Source: CAVTJL01 sp963752325 (GTDB taxonomy: Bacteria; Pseudomonadota; Alphaproteobacteria; Geminicoccales; Geminicoccaceae). From it: DNA of 64,000 nt. The stretch is taken from positions 868,001 to 932,000 of the forward strand of contig CAVVXU010000007.1 of NCBI GenBank assembly GCA_963752325.1, read 5' to 3'. Shown here in pieces: positions 18,033 through 26,766 of this stretch. Each line of letters starts with the position of its first letter. Position 1 is the stretch's first letter. Position numbers and translations under genes: made by a program. The notes under the pieces are model-generated. The model saw only the letters and a program-made list of their open reading frames with translations. It searched no databases and had not been told where the DNA came from.

Positions 18033-20633
18033 GCGGTCTGGAAGTTCCTGTCGAAGAAGAGAAACCGCGAGATCCTGGCATGGCTCGGCGGCGGGATGGT
18101 CGTCGTCGCCGGTGGCCTCTGGACGGCAACGACCTTTTTCTTCGACAAGCCGCTCCACGCAAGATCGACTGCACCATCCAGGAGAACCAGCGGTCGTCGC
18201 CGCGTGCGGCGACCAGACGTTCAGGGTCCCGTGACCTTCGGCGGCAGCCATGGGCCAGACGAACTGACTCGCCCGCGCTGTCCTCCTCGCCGCAGCGACG
18301 CTGCTGTGCCTGCGAGCGCGCCCGACGCCGCCGAGCTCCCCTGCAGCATCGAGAGCAACAGCGGGGCTCGCCGCCTGCGGCGACCAGACCTTCAACGCGT
18401 CCAGTCACGCATCAACGACCCCCGAGCAGCTCGAAGCGCTGGTCGCACGATCGCGACCAACGCGCCTCGAGGACTCAGCGCGACCCAGCGCGACCACATC
18501 GGCATGCTCAAGGAGAAGCTCGACGCTCAACGAGCGTCAGATCCGCTCCGCCCTCGCCATCATCGGCGAGACGGGGGTCGCGCCGGAGAAGCTCGGCGCA
18601 GAAGCTGGATCGAGATAGCGCAGCGGCTACAGGGATCTACTCGCCCAGGTCCAGGCGGCCCCAGCGGAGAGCCCCGAGATCGCCGCGCTGAAGCAGCAGG
18701 CCAAGGCGGCGCTCGAAGACGGCGACCTCGACCGCGCCGACGCCCTGCTCGCCCAGGTCGCAGGCGGCGCAGGACGCCGAGGCGGACAAGGCCCAGCTCG
18801 CGGCCGCCGCCACCGCGGCCCAGCGCGGCGAGATCGCGCTCACCCGCCTGCGCTACCTCGACGCCGCCAGGCAGTTCCGCGCCGCCGCCGACCGCGTCCC
18901 GGCCTCGGCCGAGGACCAGCGCCTCGCCTATCTCGACCGCGAGGCCGATGCCCTCTATCGCCAGGGCGACGAGCTCGGCGACAATGCGGCGCTGTCCAAG
19001 GCAATCGACCGCTATCGCGCCCTGCTCGATCTGCGCCCCCGCGAGCGCGTGCCGCTCGACTGGGCCACGACCCAGAACAATCTCGGCAACGCGCTCGCGA
19101 GCGCTCGGGGAGCGGGAGAGCGGGACGGCGAGCCTCGAGGCGGCGGTCACCGCCTACCGCGCGGCGCTCGAGGAGCGGACCCGCGAGCGCGTGCCGCTCG
19201 ACTGGGCCACGACCCAGAACAATCTCGGCAACGCGCTCGAGAGCGCTGGGGGAGCGGGAGAGCGGGACGGCGAGCCTCGAGGCGGCGGTCACCGCCTACC
19301 GCGCGGCGCTCGAGGAGCGGACCCGCGAGCGCGTGCCGCTCGACTGGGCCACGACCCAGAACAATCTCGGCAACGCGCTCGGGACGCTGGGGGAGCGGGA
19401 GAGCGGGACGGCGAGCCTCGAGGCGGCGGTCACCGCCTACCGCGCGGCGCTCGAGGAGCGGACCCGCGAGCGCGTGCCGCTCGACTGGGCCACGACCCAG
19501 AACAATCTCGGCAACGCGCTCGCGGCGCTGGGGGAGCGGGAGAGCGGGACGGCGAGCCTCGAGGCGGCGGTCACCGCCTACCGCGCGGCGCTCGAGGAGC
19601 GGACCCGCGAGCGCGTGCCGCTCGACTGGGCCACGACCCAGAACAATCTCGGCAACGCGCTCGCGACGCTTGGGGAGCGGGAGAGCGGGACGGCGAGCCT
19701 CGAGGCGGCGGTCACCGCCTACCGCGCGGCGCTCGAGGAGCGGACCCGCGAGCGCGTGCCGCTCGACTGGGCCACGACCCAGAACAATCTCGGCAACGCG
19801 CTCGCGACGCTGGGGGAGCGGGAGAGCGGGACGGCGAGCCTCGAGGCGGCGGTCACCGCCTACCGCGCGGCGCTCGAGGAGCGGACCCGCGAGCGCGTGC
19901 CGCTCGACTGGGCCATGACCCAGAACAATCTCGGCAACGCGCTCGAGACGCTGGGGGAGCGGGAGAGCGGGACGGCGAGCCTCGAGGCGGCGGTCACCGC
20001 CTACCGCGCGGCGCTCGAGGAGCGGACCCGCGAGCGCGTGCCGCTCGACTGGGCCATGACCCAGAACAATCTCGGCAACGCGCTCGAGACGCTGGGGGAG
20101 CGGGAGAGCGGGACGGCGAGCCTCGAGGCGGCGGTCACCGCCTACCGCGCGGCGCTCGAGGAGCGGACCCGCGAGCGCGTGCCGCTCGACTGGGCCGCGA
20201 CCCAGAACAATCTCGGCAACGCGCTCGAGCGCTTGGGGAGCGGGAGAGCGGGACGGCGCGCCTCGAGGCGGCGGTCACCGCCTACCGCGCGGCGCTCGAG
20301 GAGCGGACCCGCGAGCGCGTGCCGCTCGACTGGGCCAGGACCCAGAACGATCTCGGCAACGCGCTCGCGATGCTCGGAGAGCGGGAGCGTGATCCCCAGC
20401 TCGTCGATGAGGCCATCGCGTCCACGGAGGCCTCGCGAGCCGTCTATGTCGACGAAGCCAACCTGAGCCCAATACGCCGGCGATTTCGACGACCGAGCTC
20501 TCGAAGCTCCGAAGCCTTCGCGCGTCGCTCGTCGCCTCACGGTGAGGCGAGAGCAGACCCTCGACCCGCTTCGGGCGCGCGCACAAACGAATTCCATCAA
20601 CTCTCGATTGACAATCGGCGCGCATTCCTATAA
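18027..20633 (+). pseudogene. Tetratricopeptide-repeat membrane protein, multiply frameshifted
   Basis: The N-terminus is a typical start: MRAVWKFLSKKRNREILAWL and a transmembrane helix to TTFFFDK, placing the bulk outside or anchored at the membrane. Beyond this, conserved pieces lie in all three frames: ACGDQTF, LSATQRDHIGMLKEKL, LNERQIRSALAIIGETGVAP, EIAQRLQ, DLLAQVQAAPAESPEIAALK, then LTRLRYLDAARQFRAAADRV. Ten 47-residue tetratricopeptide units follow (VPLDWATTQNNLGNAL ... GERESGTASLEAAVTAYRAA). At least nine frame changes accumulate, more than in any neighbour. The final unit ends in GERERDPQLVDEAIAST, and the expected C-terminus is scrambled. A long intact sub-frame covers 19333-20466. 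It was probably a scaffold or signalling protein. Confidence 0.75.
19049..20395 (+). repeat. Ten tandem ~141-bp repeats encoding 47-residue TPR units
   Basis: The sequence GTGCCGCTCGACTGGGCC recurs at 19049, 19191, 19333, 19474, 19615, 19756, 19897, 20038, 20179 and 20319. Spacings are 142, 142, then 141 six times, then 140. The units are almost identical at DNA level, including silent positions. Variation is concentrated in a short hinge after NAL (ASA, ESA, GTL, AAL, ATL, ETL). All three length changes of one base occur in that same hinge. High identity points to recent duplication or gene conversion among units. Confidence 0.92.
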
Positions 20634-20647
20634 ATGACAGAAATGCC

Positions 20648-21239
20648 TTGCCCCTACCCGTCCCGTTCCCCCGCCTCGATGCCCGCGCCCGCACCGTGCG
20701 GCTGGCGCGCAGACTCGCCGGCGGCATGACGCCCGCCGAGGTCGCCAGGCACGAGGGGACGAGCGAGGACGAGATTCTTTCGCTCCTCGAGGACAAGAAG
20801 TTCCAGAAACACGTCGCCTACTACCGGCGCGAGGCCGAGCTGCCCGAGGACGAGCGCGAAGAGATCCTGATCAGGACGGCGTTCGCCAGCCTCCAGCACC
20901 TCGCCGACATGGGCGACACCAAAGCTCTTTTGTTCCTTGCCTACGAGGGCAACCGCGGCCGCCATCCGGAAAACCGCCTGCGCCGCCTCGTGACGCGCAC
21001 GACCGACCGCGATCCCGAGCTGCGTGCTGGGGACGAGATCGGCGCGGCGCCGGCCGACCAACGCCGTCGCCGCCGAGCTTGTCTCGGACCTCCTCGCCTT
21101 CGCCCGGAGCAACCCGGACGTGGCCGACTGGGTCCTGCGTTACGCCGAGAGCCGCCAGGCCCTGCTGGGAGAGAGCGGGGCCGGGGCGGTGGAGGAGCAA
21201 AAAAGGAGAGCGACAGACAAAAAGACCACGCCACCCTAG
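20648..21239 (+). CDS. Hypothetical helix-turn-helix-like protein (frameshifted)
   Basis: I do not recognise the family. The first part (TVRLARRLAGGMTPAEVARHEGTSEDEILSLL in two pieces) resembles a helix-turn-helix of the phage terminase small-subunit or Xre type, followed by an acidic helical region (REAELPEDEREEILIRTAF) and LQHLADMGDTKALLFLA. One extra base near 21030 moves the frame to NAVAAELVSDLLAFARSNPD, VADWVLRYAESRQALLGES. Corrected length is about 196 residues. The TTG start is uncertain; an ATG at 20634 in another frame (MTEMP) could be the original start if one more indel is present. It directly follows the decayed TPR gene. Confidence 0.45.
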
Positions 21240-21257
21240 GGGCAGGGCGCCTTTACT

Positions 21258-21740
21258 TGTCACCGCCCGGCTGACCGGGCGGTCAGGTGGCGGGGAGAGG
21301 CGATCCTGTCCCGTCGCGCCGTGTCACCTGATCCCCCGGTCGAGCCGGAGGATGACAATAGAGGCGCGACGCGACGCCAGCGTGCCCAGCCTCCGACAGT
21401 TGGCCCCCGGTCAAGCCGGGGCGCGACGAAGGGGTGTGCGTCCTCGCTCTTTCACGTCACCGCCCGGCTTGATCGGGCGGTCAGGTGGCGGGGAGCAGGC
21501 GACCCCTGTCCCATCGCGCCGTGCCACCTGATCCTCCGGTCACGCCGGAGGATGACAGGAAAGGTGCGTGTTCACGCTCTATTCTTGTCACCCTCGTGCC
21601 CCGACACGAGGGTCCATGCCCCGTCCCGGCGCGATGTCGCGAGCGTGCGCATGGATCCTCGGGTCAAGCGCCCGAGGATGACAGGAGAAGGGCCCGTCGC
21701 GCCGCGTCACCTGATCCCCCGGTCGGCGCCGGGGGATGAC
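21258..21740. repeat. Cluster of eight palindromic intergenic repeats
   Basis: Eight inverted repeats lie in ~480 bases without a gene. Stem pairs include ACCGCCCGG/CCGGGCGGT (21262-21283), ATCCTCCGG/CCGGAGGAT (21531-21553), ACCCTCGTG/CACGAGGGT (21590-21613), ATCCTCGGG/CCCGAGGAT (21655-21679) and ATCCCCCGG/CCGGGGGAT (21714-21737). Others lie at 21331-21353, 21405-21421 and 21459-21481. Loops are short and often TCAAG-like, and GATGACA usually follows the right arm. A composite unit of ~100 bases is present twice (21258-21356 and 21455-21557). This matches the REP-like palindromes common between alphaproteobacterial genes. The ~155 bases after it, to the next gene, hold one degenerate copy. 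Confidence 0.8.
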
Positions 21741-21895
21741 GGAAGAAGCGCGTCCTCGCGTCGCCTCGCCTCTTCTTTGTCACGCTCGTCCCCGGCGACA
21801 CCCTCGCAAGCCTGGGCACGGGTGCGCGTGCCCGACACGAGGACGAGAGGAGAAGGGAGCGTTGTCGGCCTGTGGCACGCCCCCTTCCCCCGCCC

Positions 21896-23019
21896 CTACT
21901 CCGCCGCGGGCCGCTGCTCGACCAGATGCTTCGTTCCCGTCAGGTCGCGGAGGATCGGCATGACCTCGTGGGACAAGAGATGCATGTGGCGGCGCCACAT
22001 CGCCTCGTCGTCCCAGTCGTGGTGGGAGCAGATAAGAGTCTCGAAGGGTGCCGTGTCCTCGCGGAAGGCGGCGAGCTTCTCGGCCACCGTCTTGGGCGAG
22101 CCCGCGATCACCATGCTGTCGATGCAGTAGCGCGGCGTCACCTCGGAATCGGGCATGTCGGGATCGCCCTTCAGCATGCCGACGAAGCCCGCCATGGCTC
22201 GTGAGCCCGATGATGTAGTTGAAATACCATTCGAGCGCGTTGCCGGGGCTGTGCAGGTAGGTTTCGGCTTCTTCGTCGGTCTCGGTCACGAGCAGCGTGC
22301 GGCCGAAGGCGAACTTGTGGGGCTCGGGCTCGAGGCCGTGCTTCTTGCGCTCGTCGCAATAGTCCCGCCAGTGGCTCTTGGCGATGTCGGCGGGGACGAA
22401 GTTGGCCGAGATCGAGTTCCAGCCCCGGCGCGCCACGAGCCTGGCGCTGGACGAGCCGCGGCTCATGCAGGGCAGCATGATGGGCGGATGCGGCTTTTGG
22501 TAGGGCTCGGTCACCTTGGCCGACGCCGAGGTCGGGCAGGACATTGTCCTTCACCACGGCCTGCCAATACTTGCCCTGGATGTCATACGGCGGGTCGGTG
22601 GTCCAGAGCTTGACGATCATGTCGATGCTCTCTTCCATCATCGCCATGCGGTCCTTGTCGACCACGCCGAACATCTCGAAGTCGGGCGGGGCGGCGCCGG
22701 GGCCGATGCCCATCATGTAGCGGCCCTTGGCCATGTGGTCGAACTGGGCCACCATGCCGGCCACCTGGCAGGGATGCCAGTCGGGCAGGCAGTGCACGCC
22801 GCTGCCGAACATGATGTGCTTGGTCTGATGGATCAGCGCTGCGAAGATCATCAGCGGCGAGGCGAAAGGCTCGGAAGGCAGACAGAAATGCTCGCCCAGC
22901 CAGACCTCGTCGAAGCCGTTGGCGTCGGCGCACTTGATGACCTCCATGTCCTCGAAGAGGAGCTTGTGATAGCCCCGCTTGAAGTCGTGGATCGGGTGCA
23001 TGAACATGCCAAGACGCAT
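21896..23019 (-). CDS. LLM-class flavin-dependent monooxygenase (two frameshifts)
   Basis: A luciferase-like TIM-barrel enzyme that uses reduced flavin and oxygen. The N-terminal part is intact (MRLGMFMHPIHDFKRGYHK, ANGFDEVWLGEHFCLPSEPF, KGRYMMGIGPGAAPPDFEMF). One extra base near 22525 shifts to KPHPPIMLPCMSRGSSSARLV... and a second near 22195 shifts to MAGFVGMLKGDPDMPDSEV and GSPKTVAEKLAAFRE. Corrected length is 373 residues, normal for the family. It lies 70 bases downstream of an enolase-superfamily gene and near a divergent flavin reductase that could supply FMNH2. The substrate is unknown. Confidence 0.86.
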
Positions 23020-23089
23020 CGCCTGCCTCTCCTGATTGGTCCGTTGATCGCTCTTTTGACTGTGGCCCCTGCCCTTGGCGAGCCGGCCT

Positions 23090-24236
23090 CTAGCGCCCCG
23101 GAATGTAGCACGGTCCCGCGATGGCCGGGTACTGGGCCAGCATCGCCTCGTCGATGTCGAGCCCCAGGCCCGGCCGGTCCGGCGCCTCGATATGGCCGTC
23201 GACCACCTCGAAGGGCGCCTTCGAGAGGTCGGTGCGGAACGGGTTTATCTTTGCCACGTCGGCCTCGAAGATCAGCCCGTTCGCAGAGCGCTGCCAGGAG
23301 ATGGACGTTGGCCGCGGCCGAGATCACGCTGTGGCTGGTGTGGGGCGCCATGAGGAGGTCCCAGGCCGCCGCCATGTCGCCGATCTTCTTGACCTCGCTG
23401 ATGCCCCCGGCCTTGGTGCAGTCGGCCTGGACCACAGAGACGCAGCGATGGGTGAAGAGGTCGCGAAAGGCGCGGCGCGTATAGTGGTTCTCGCCGGCCG
23501 CGAGCGGGATGCGGGTCTTCCTCGCCGTCTCGGCATAGGCGTCGAGATTGTCCGGCGTGAACGGCTCCTCGAGCCAGTAGACCCGGTTCTCCTCGCAGTA
23601 GTGGAGCACCTCGGGCATGTCGAGCGGGCTGTAGCGGGTCTGCGCGTCGACCGCGATGTCGAGGGTCGGGAAGGCCTTGCGGATGTGGGCCACGCGCTCG
23701 GCGTCGCGCTTTGGATGATCGCCCACCCGGAGCTTGATCGCGCTATAGCCCTCGCCCACCAGGCGCGAGACCTCCAGCTCCAGCGTGTCGACCGGCTGGA
23801 AGCCGAGGGACAGGCCGCCGGCATAGGCGCGGACGCGCTTGGAGCTGGCGCCGAGCAGGCGATAGACCGGCTGGCCCAGGAGCTTGCCCTTGAGATCCCA
23901 GAGCGCGATGTCGATGCCCGAGAGGCCGATGACGGAGCCGGCACCGAGCCCGTGCGTCACCACCTGCTGGTGCGCCAGGCGGGCCCAGATGCCCTCGCTG
24001 TCGAAGGGGTCGGCCCCCTGGATCAGCGTGCCGAGCCCGCGCTCGATCACCTCCACCATCGCGGTCGGGTTCTGCCCGTGATGGGCCTCGCCGTACCCGA
24101 TGGTGCCGTCGTCGGCCACGATCCGGACCACCACCGTGTCGCGCTTGGTGTTGGCGCCCAGGGCGTTCCGCACGAGCTGCTGGCCCTCGAAGGGCCGCGA
24201 ATGGGCGCTGGCGCGCACCTCGGCTATCTTGATCAT
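23090..24236 (-). CDS. Mandelate racemase/muconate lactonizing enzyme family protein (frameshifted)
   Basis: An enolase-superfamily acid-sugar or related dehydratase/racemase. Capping and barrel motifs are present: GYGEAHHGQNP, GLSGIDIALWDLKGKLLGQP, YSAIKLRVGDHPKRDAERV, then the metal ligands in IAVDAQTRYS, YWLEEPF and PLAAGENHY. ADCTKAGGISEVKKI and MAPHTSHSV complete the active site. After LLAAL one extra base near 23283 shifts the frame; the continuation is NGLIFEADVAKINPFRTD, ending CYIPGR. Corrected length is 381 residues. The ATG at 24236 has GGGGAGG five bases upstream. Likely co-transcribed with the LLM monooxygenase. Confidence 0.87.
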
Positions 24237-24366
24237 TCTGCCTCCCCGCTCTTTCATCGAGCCGCAACTCATTGTAGAGCGCCCGGGCGGGGGATCTAGT
24301 GGGCAGCTGCGGCTGCGGGACCGTGAGGCGGCGCTCGCATGCGCGGTCGGCGCCGGGGAGGTCGAG

Positions 24367-24930
24367 GTGAAGGACTGGAAGACCGTCGACGCCGAGCTGT
24401 TCAAGCAAGGCATGCGGCAGCTCGTCGGCGCGGTGACGCTGATCACGACCAAGGACGCGACCCAGCGGCGCGGCATGACGGCCACCGCCGTCTGCTCGCT
24501 GAGCGCCGAGCCGCCCTCGCTGCTGGTCTGCATCAACCGCACGGCAGAGGCGCATGACGTCATCCTGAGCGGCCGCTGCTTCTGCGTGAACGTGCTGCCC
24601 TACCAGCAGCAGAGCCTGGCCGAGAGCTTCGCCGGCCGCGACGGCTCGAAGGGCGAGGCGCGCTTCGAGCGCGGCCGCTGGGGCAGCCTCGTTACCGGAG
24701 CGCCCTGTCTCGAGGACAGCCTCGCTGCCTTCGACTGCGCGCTGGCCGACACGCACGAGCTCGAGACCCACACCATCTTCATCGGCCGGGTCGTGGCGGT
24801 GCATCGCATCGGCGGCGAGCCGCTGCTCTACGAGGGCGGACACTTCAAGCGGCTCGATCCCGCGATCGGCCCGCTCGCGCGCAAGACCGAGCTCTTCGAG
24901 GGCGAGCACACCGAATCGATCATGTTCTGA
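24367..24930 (+). CDS. Flavin reductase family protein
   Basis: A 187-residue protein of the flavin reductase-like FMN-binding domain family. Motifs are LVGAVTLITTKDATQRRGMT, ATAVCSLSAEPPSLLVCINR, FCVNVLPYQQQSLAESFAGR and HTIFIGRVVAV, followed by LLYEGGHFKRL. It reduces FMN or FAD with NAD(P)H and supplies the reduced flavin to a partner monooxygenase. The GTG at 24367 is chosen because GGGGAGG precedes it by five bases. The neighbouring LLM monooxygenase is the obvious partner, by inference from the pairing. The frame is intact. Confidence 0.86.
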   Translation: MKDWKTVDAELFKQGMRQLVGAVTLITTKDATQRRGMTATAVCSLSAEPPSLLVCINRTAEAHDVILSGRCFCVNVLPYQQQSLAESFAGRDGSKGEARFERGRWGSLVTGAPCLEDSLAAFDCALADTHELETHTIFIGRVVAVHRIGGEPLLYEGGHFKRLDPAIGPLARKTELFEGEHTESIMF

Positions 24931-24979
24931 GCCGGCAGGGCCGCCGGCCAGAGGCGTCAGGAGGTCCGTCGCCTTGGCG

Positions 24980-26464
24980 CTATAGCGGGCCCGGCCGCGC
25001 GCTCGCCGGGCGGGCCGCCGCCGACCCGCTGACGCGCCCGCTGCTGGGCCGCACCGCGCCCCGGGAGATCTCCTCGCCCGCATCGGACGGCAGGGAGAGG
25101 TAGACGACCGCCGAGAGCGCAGCGATGCCGGCCGCAGCGACGAAGGCCGGCCAGAAGTCGCCGGCCATAAGGTCCTCCCGCCCCTGGAACACCACGGTCA
25201 GATGCAGCAGGAGGGCAGCCGTGCCGACGCCGACGCTCAAGGAGAGCTGCTGCATCATGCTGGAGAAGCTCGTGGCCCGGCTCATCCGCTCGGGCGGTAT
25301 CTCCGCATAGGCGATCGTGTTGACCGAGGTGAATTGCAGCGAGCGGAAGAAGCCGCCGATCAGCAGGACCACGAAGATCAGCGCTGCCGGCGTCGTCGCT
25401 CGGAAGAGCGCGCAGGCCGCGACGAACAGAGCGCTGATCAGCGCGTTGGCAATGAGGACGCGCTTGAAGCCGAATCGCTTGAGGATCGGGCCCGCCGTCA
25501 TCTTCATCGTCATGGCGCCGGCGGCGGCGGCGAAGGTCAAAAGGCCCGAATGGAACGGGTTGAGGCCGAAGCCCACCTGGAGGAGCAGTGGCAGGAGGAA
25601 GGGCAGCGAGCCGATGCCGGCCCTGAACATGAAGCCGCCGATGATCGAGGCGCGGAAGGTGCGGATGCGAAGAAGGCTGAGATCGATCACCGGCGCCGCG
25701 ACCCGCCTGGCATGGGCGAGGTAAAGGACGATCCCCGCCGCCCCTACGCCCAGGAGCGCCACCACAACCCCGTTGGGCAGGAGGCCGCGACCGGCCGCCT
25801 CGAACCCGAAGACGAGGCCCGAAAGCCCGACCGCGGTCATCAAAAAGCCGCGGAGGTCGAGCGAGGGCACCTTCGGCTCGCGCGTCTGCTCGATGAAGAG
25901 CGTGACGAGGATGATCCCCAGGATCCCGATCGGGACGTTGATCCAAAAGATCCAGCGCCAGTCGGCATAGGTCGTGATGAAGCCGCCGACCGGCGGCCCC
26001 AGCACCGGGCCCATCAGCGCCGGCACGGTGAGAAAGGCCATGGCGCGCACGAGGTCGGCTTTCTGCACGCTGCGCAGCAGGACGAGCCTGCCCACCGGCA
26101 CCATCATGGCACCGCCCATGCCCTGGAGGATGCGGAACAGCACGAAGTTCCAAAGCGAGGTGCTGAAGCCGCAGAGGATCGAGCCGCAGGTGAAGACCAC
26201 GATGGCGGCGCGGAACACGGTGCGCGCGCCGAAGCGGTCGGCGACCCAGCCGCTGATCGGGATGAAGACGGCAAGGCTCAGGAGATAGGAGGTGATGGCG
26301 AGGTTCAGGCGGAGCGGATTGACGCCGATGTCGCCGGCGATCGCCGGGATGGCGGTTGCCAGCACGGTGGAATCGAGGTTCTCCATGAACAGCCCGCAGG
26401 CCACGATCATGGGTATCAGAACCTCGCGCGGGAGCTTCGTCACCATGGGGGAGCGCTTCGCCAA
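24980..26464 (-). CDS. MFS multidrug exporter, DHA2 (14-helix) type
   Basis: A 494-residue inner-membrane protein with about 14 hydrophobic segments. It has the DHA2 features FMENLDSTVLATAIPAIAGD in helix 1, GWVADRFGARTVF (motif A) and RILQGMGGAMMVPVGRLVLL, then GPVLGPPVGGFITTYADWRW (motif C). Such proteins export drugs or small molecules with protons. MVTKLP at 26446 is an alternative start. The C-terminal 25 residues are an Ala/Arg/Pro tail. It is divergent from the DUF2126 gene across a 302-base gap with an inverted repeat. Confidence 0.9.
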   Translation of the reverse strand: MAKRSPMVTKLPREVLIPMIVACGLFMENLDSTVLATAIPAIAGDIGVNPLRLNLAITSYLLSLAVFIPISGWVADRFGARTVFRAAIVVFTCGSILCGFSTSLWNFVLFRILQGMGGAMMVPVGRLVLLRSVQKADLVRAMAFLTVPALMGPVLGPPVGGFITTYADWRWIFWINVPIGILGIILVTLFIEQTREPKVPSLDLRGFLMTAVGLSGLVFGFEAAGRGLLPNGVVVALLGVGAAGIVLYLAHARRVAAPVIDLSLLRIRTFRASIIGGFMFRAGIGSLPFLLPLLLQVGFGLNPFHSGLLTFAAAAGAMTMKMTAGPILKRFGFKRVLIANALISALFVAACALFRATTPAALIFVVLLIGGFFRSLQFTSVNTIAYAEIPPERMSRATSFSSMMQQLSLSVGVGTAALLLHLTVVFQGREDLMAGDFWPAFVAAAGIAALSAVVYLSLPSDAGEEISRGAVRPSSGRVSGSAAARPASARPGPL

Positions 26465-26766
26465 TCCCTGAGCTGCCTCAGTATAGGTCCATCCCCTGCG
26501 GCAGCGACACTCGGGCAGTCCGGATGGCAGCCGCCTGCCAGGAGCATGGGTGCGTGGCGCCGCCGGCCGAGCGACGTGCCAAGCGGCAACAAGCGATCCG
26601 GCAACAACCGGTCGCGGCTGGCGCGCTTGTTGCTGAGTCCCGCTCGGAGCTGTAGCCCTGAACGCGTCGCCCGGAGGTGCCCAGGCCGTTGGCCATGTGG
26701 GATGCCGCCTCGGGTGGCGTGCTGCCCAATGGCCGGGCAGGGTCGCTGCGGAGGATCGCCCGAACC
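26465..26766. promoter_or_regulatory. Divergent intergenic region with nested inverted repeat
   Basis: A 302-base gap without a credible gene. GCAACAAGCG at 26586-26595 is the exact reverse complement of CGCTTGTTGC at 26624-26633, and inside the loop CCGG-CAACAA-CCGG (26598-26611) forms a second small hairpin. The structure could be a regulator site or an RNA leader for the DUF2126 gene. No clear -35/-10 pair was found. Confidence 0.45.

Noticed and set aside
19049..20395. CRISPR-like tandem repeats
   Set aside because: Units are contiguous 141-bp coding repeats with no unique spacers; they encode tetratricopeptide units.
21258..21740. CRISPR array from repeated palindromes
   Set aside because: Repeat arms differ between units, spacings are irregular and linkers are themselves repeated; no cas gene is present.
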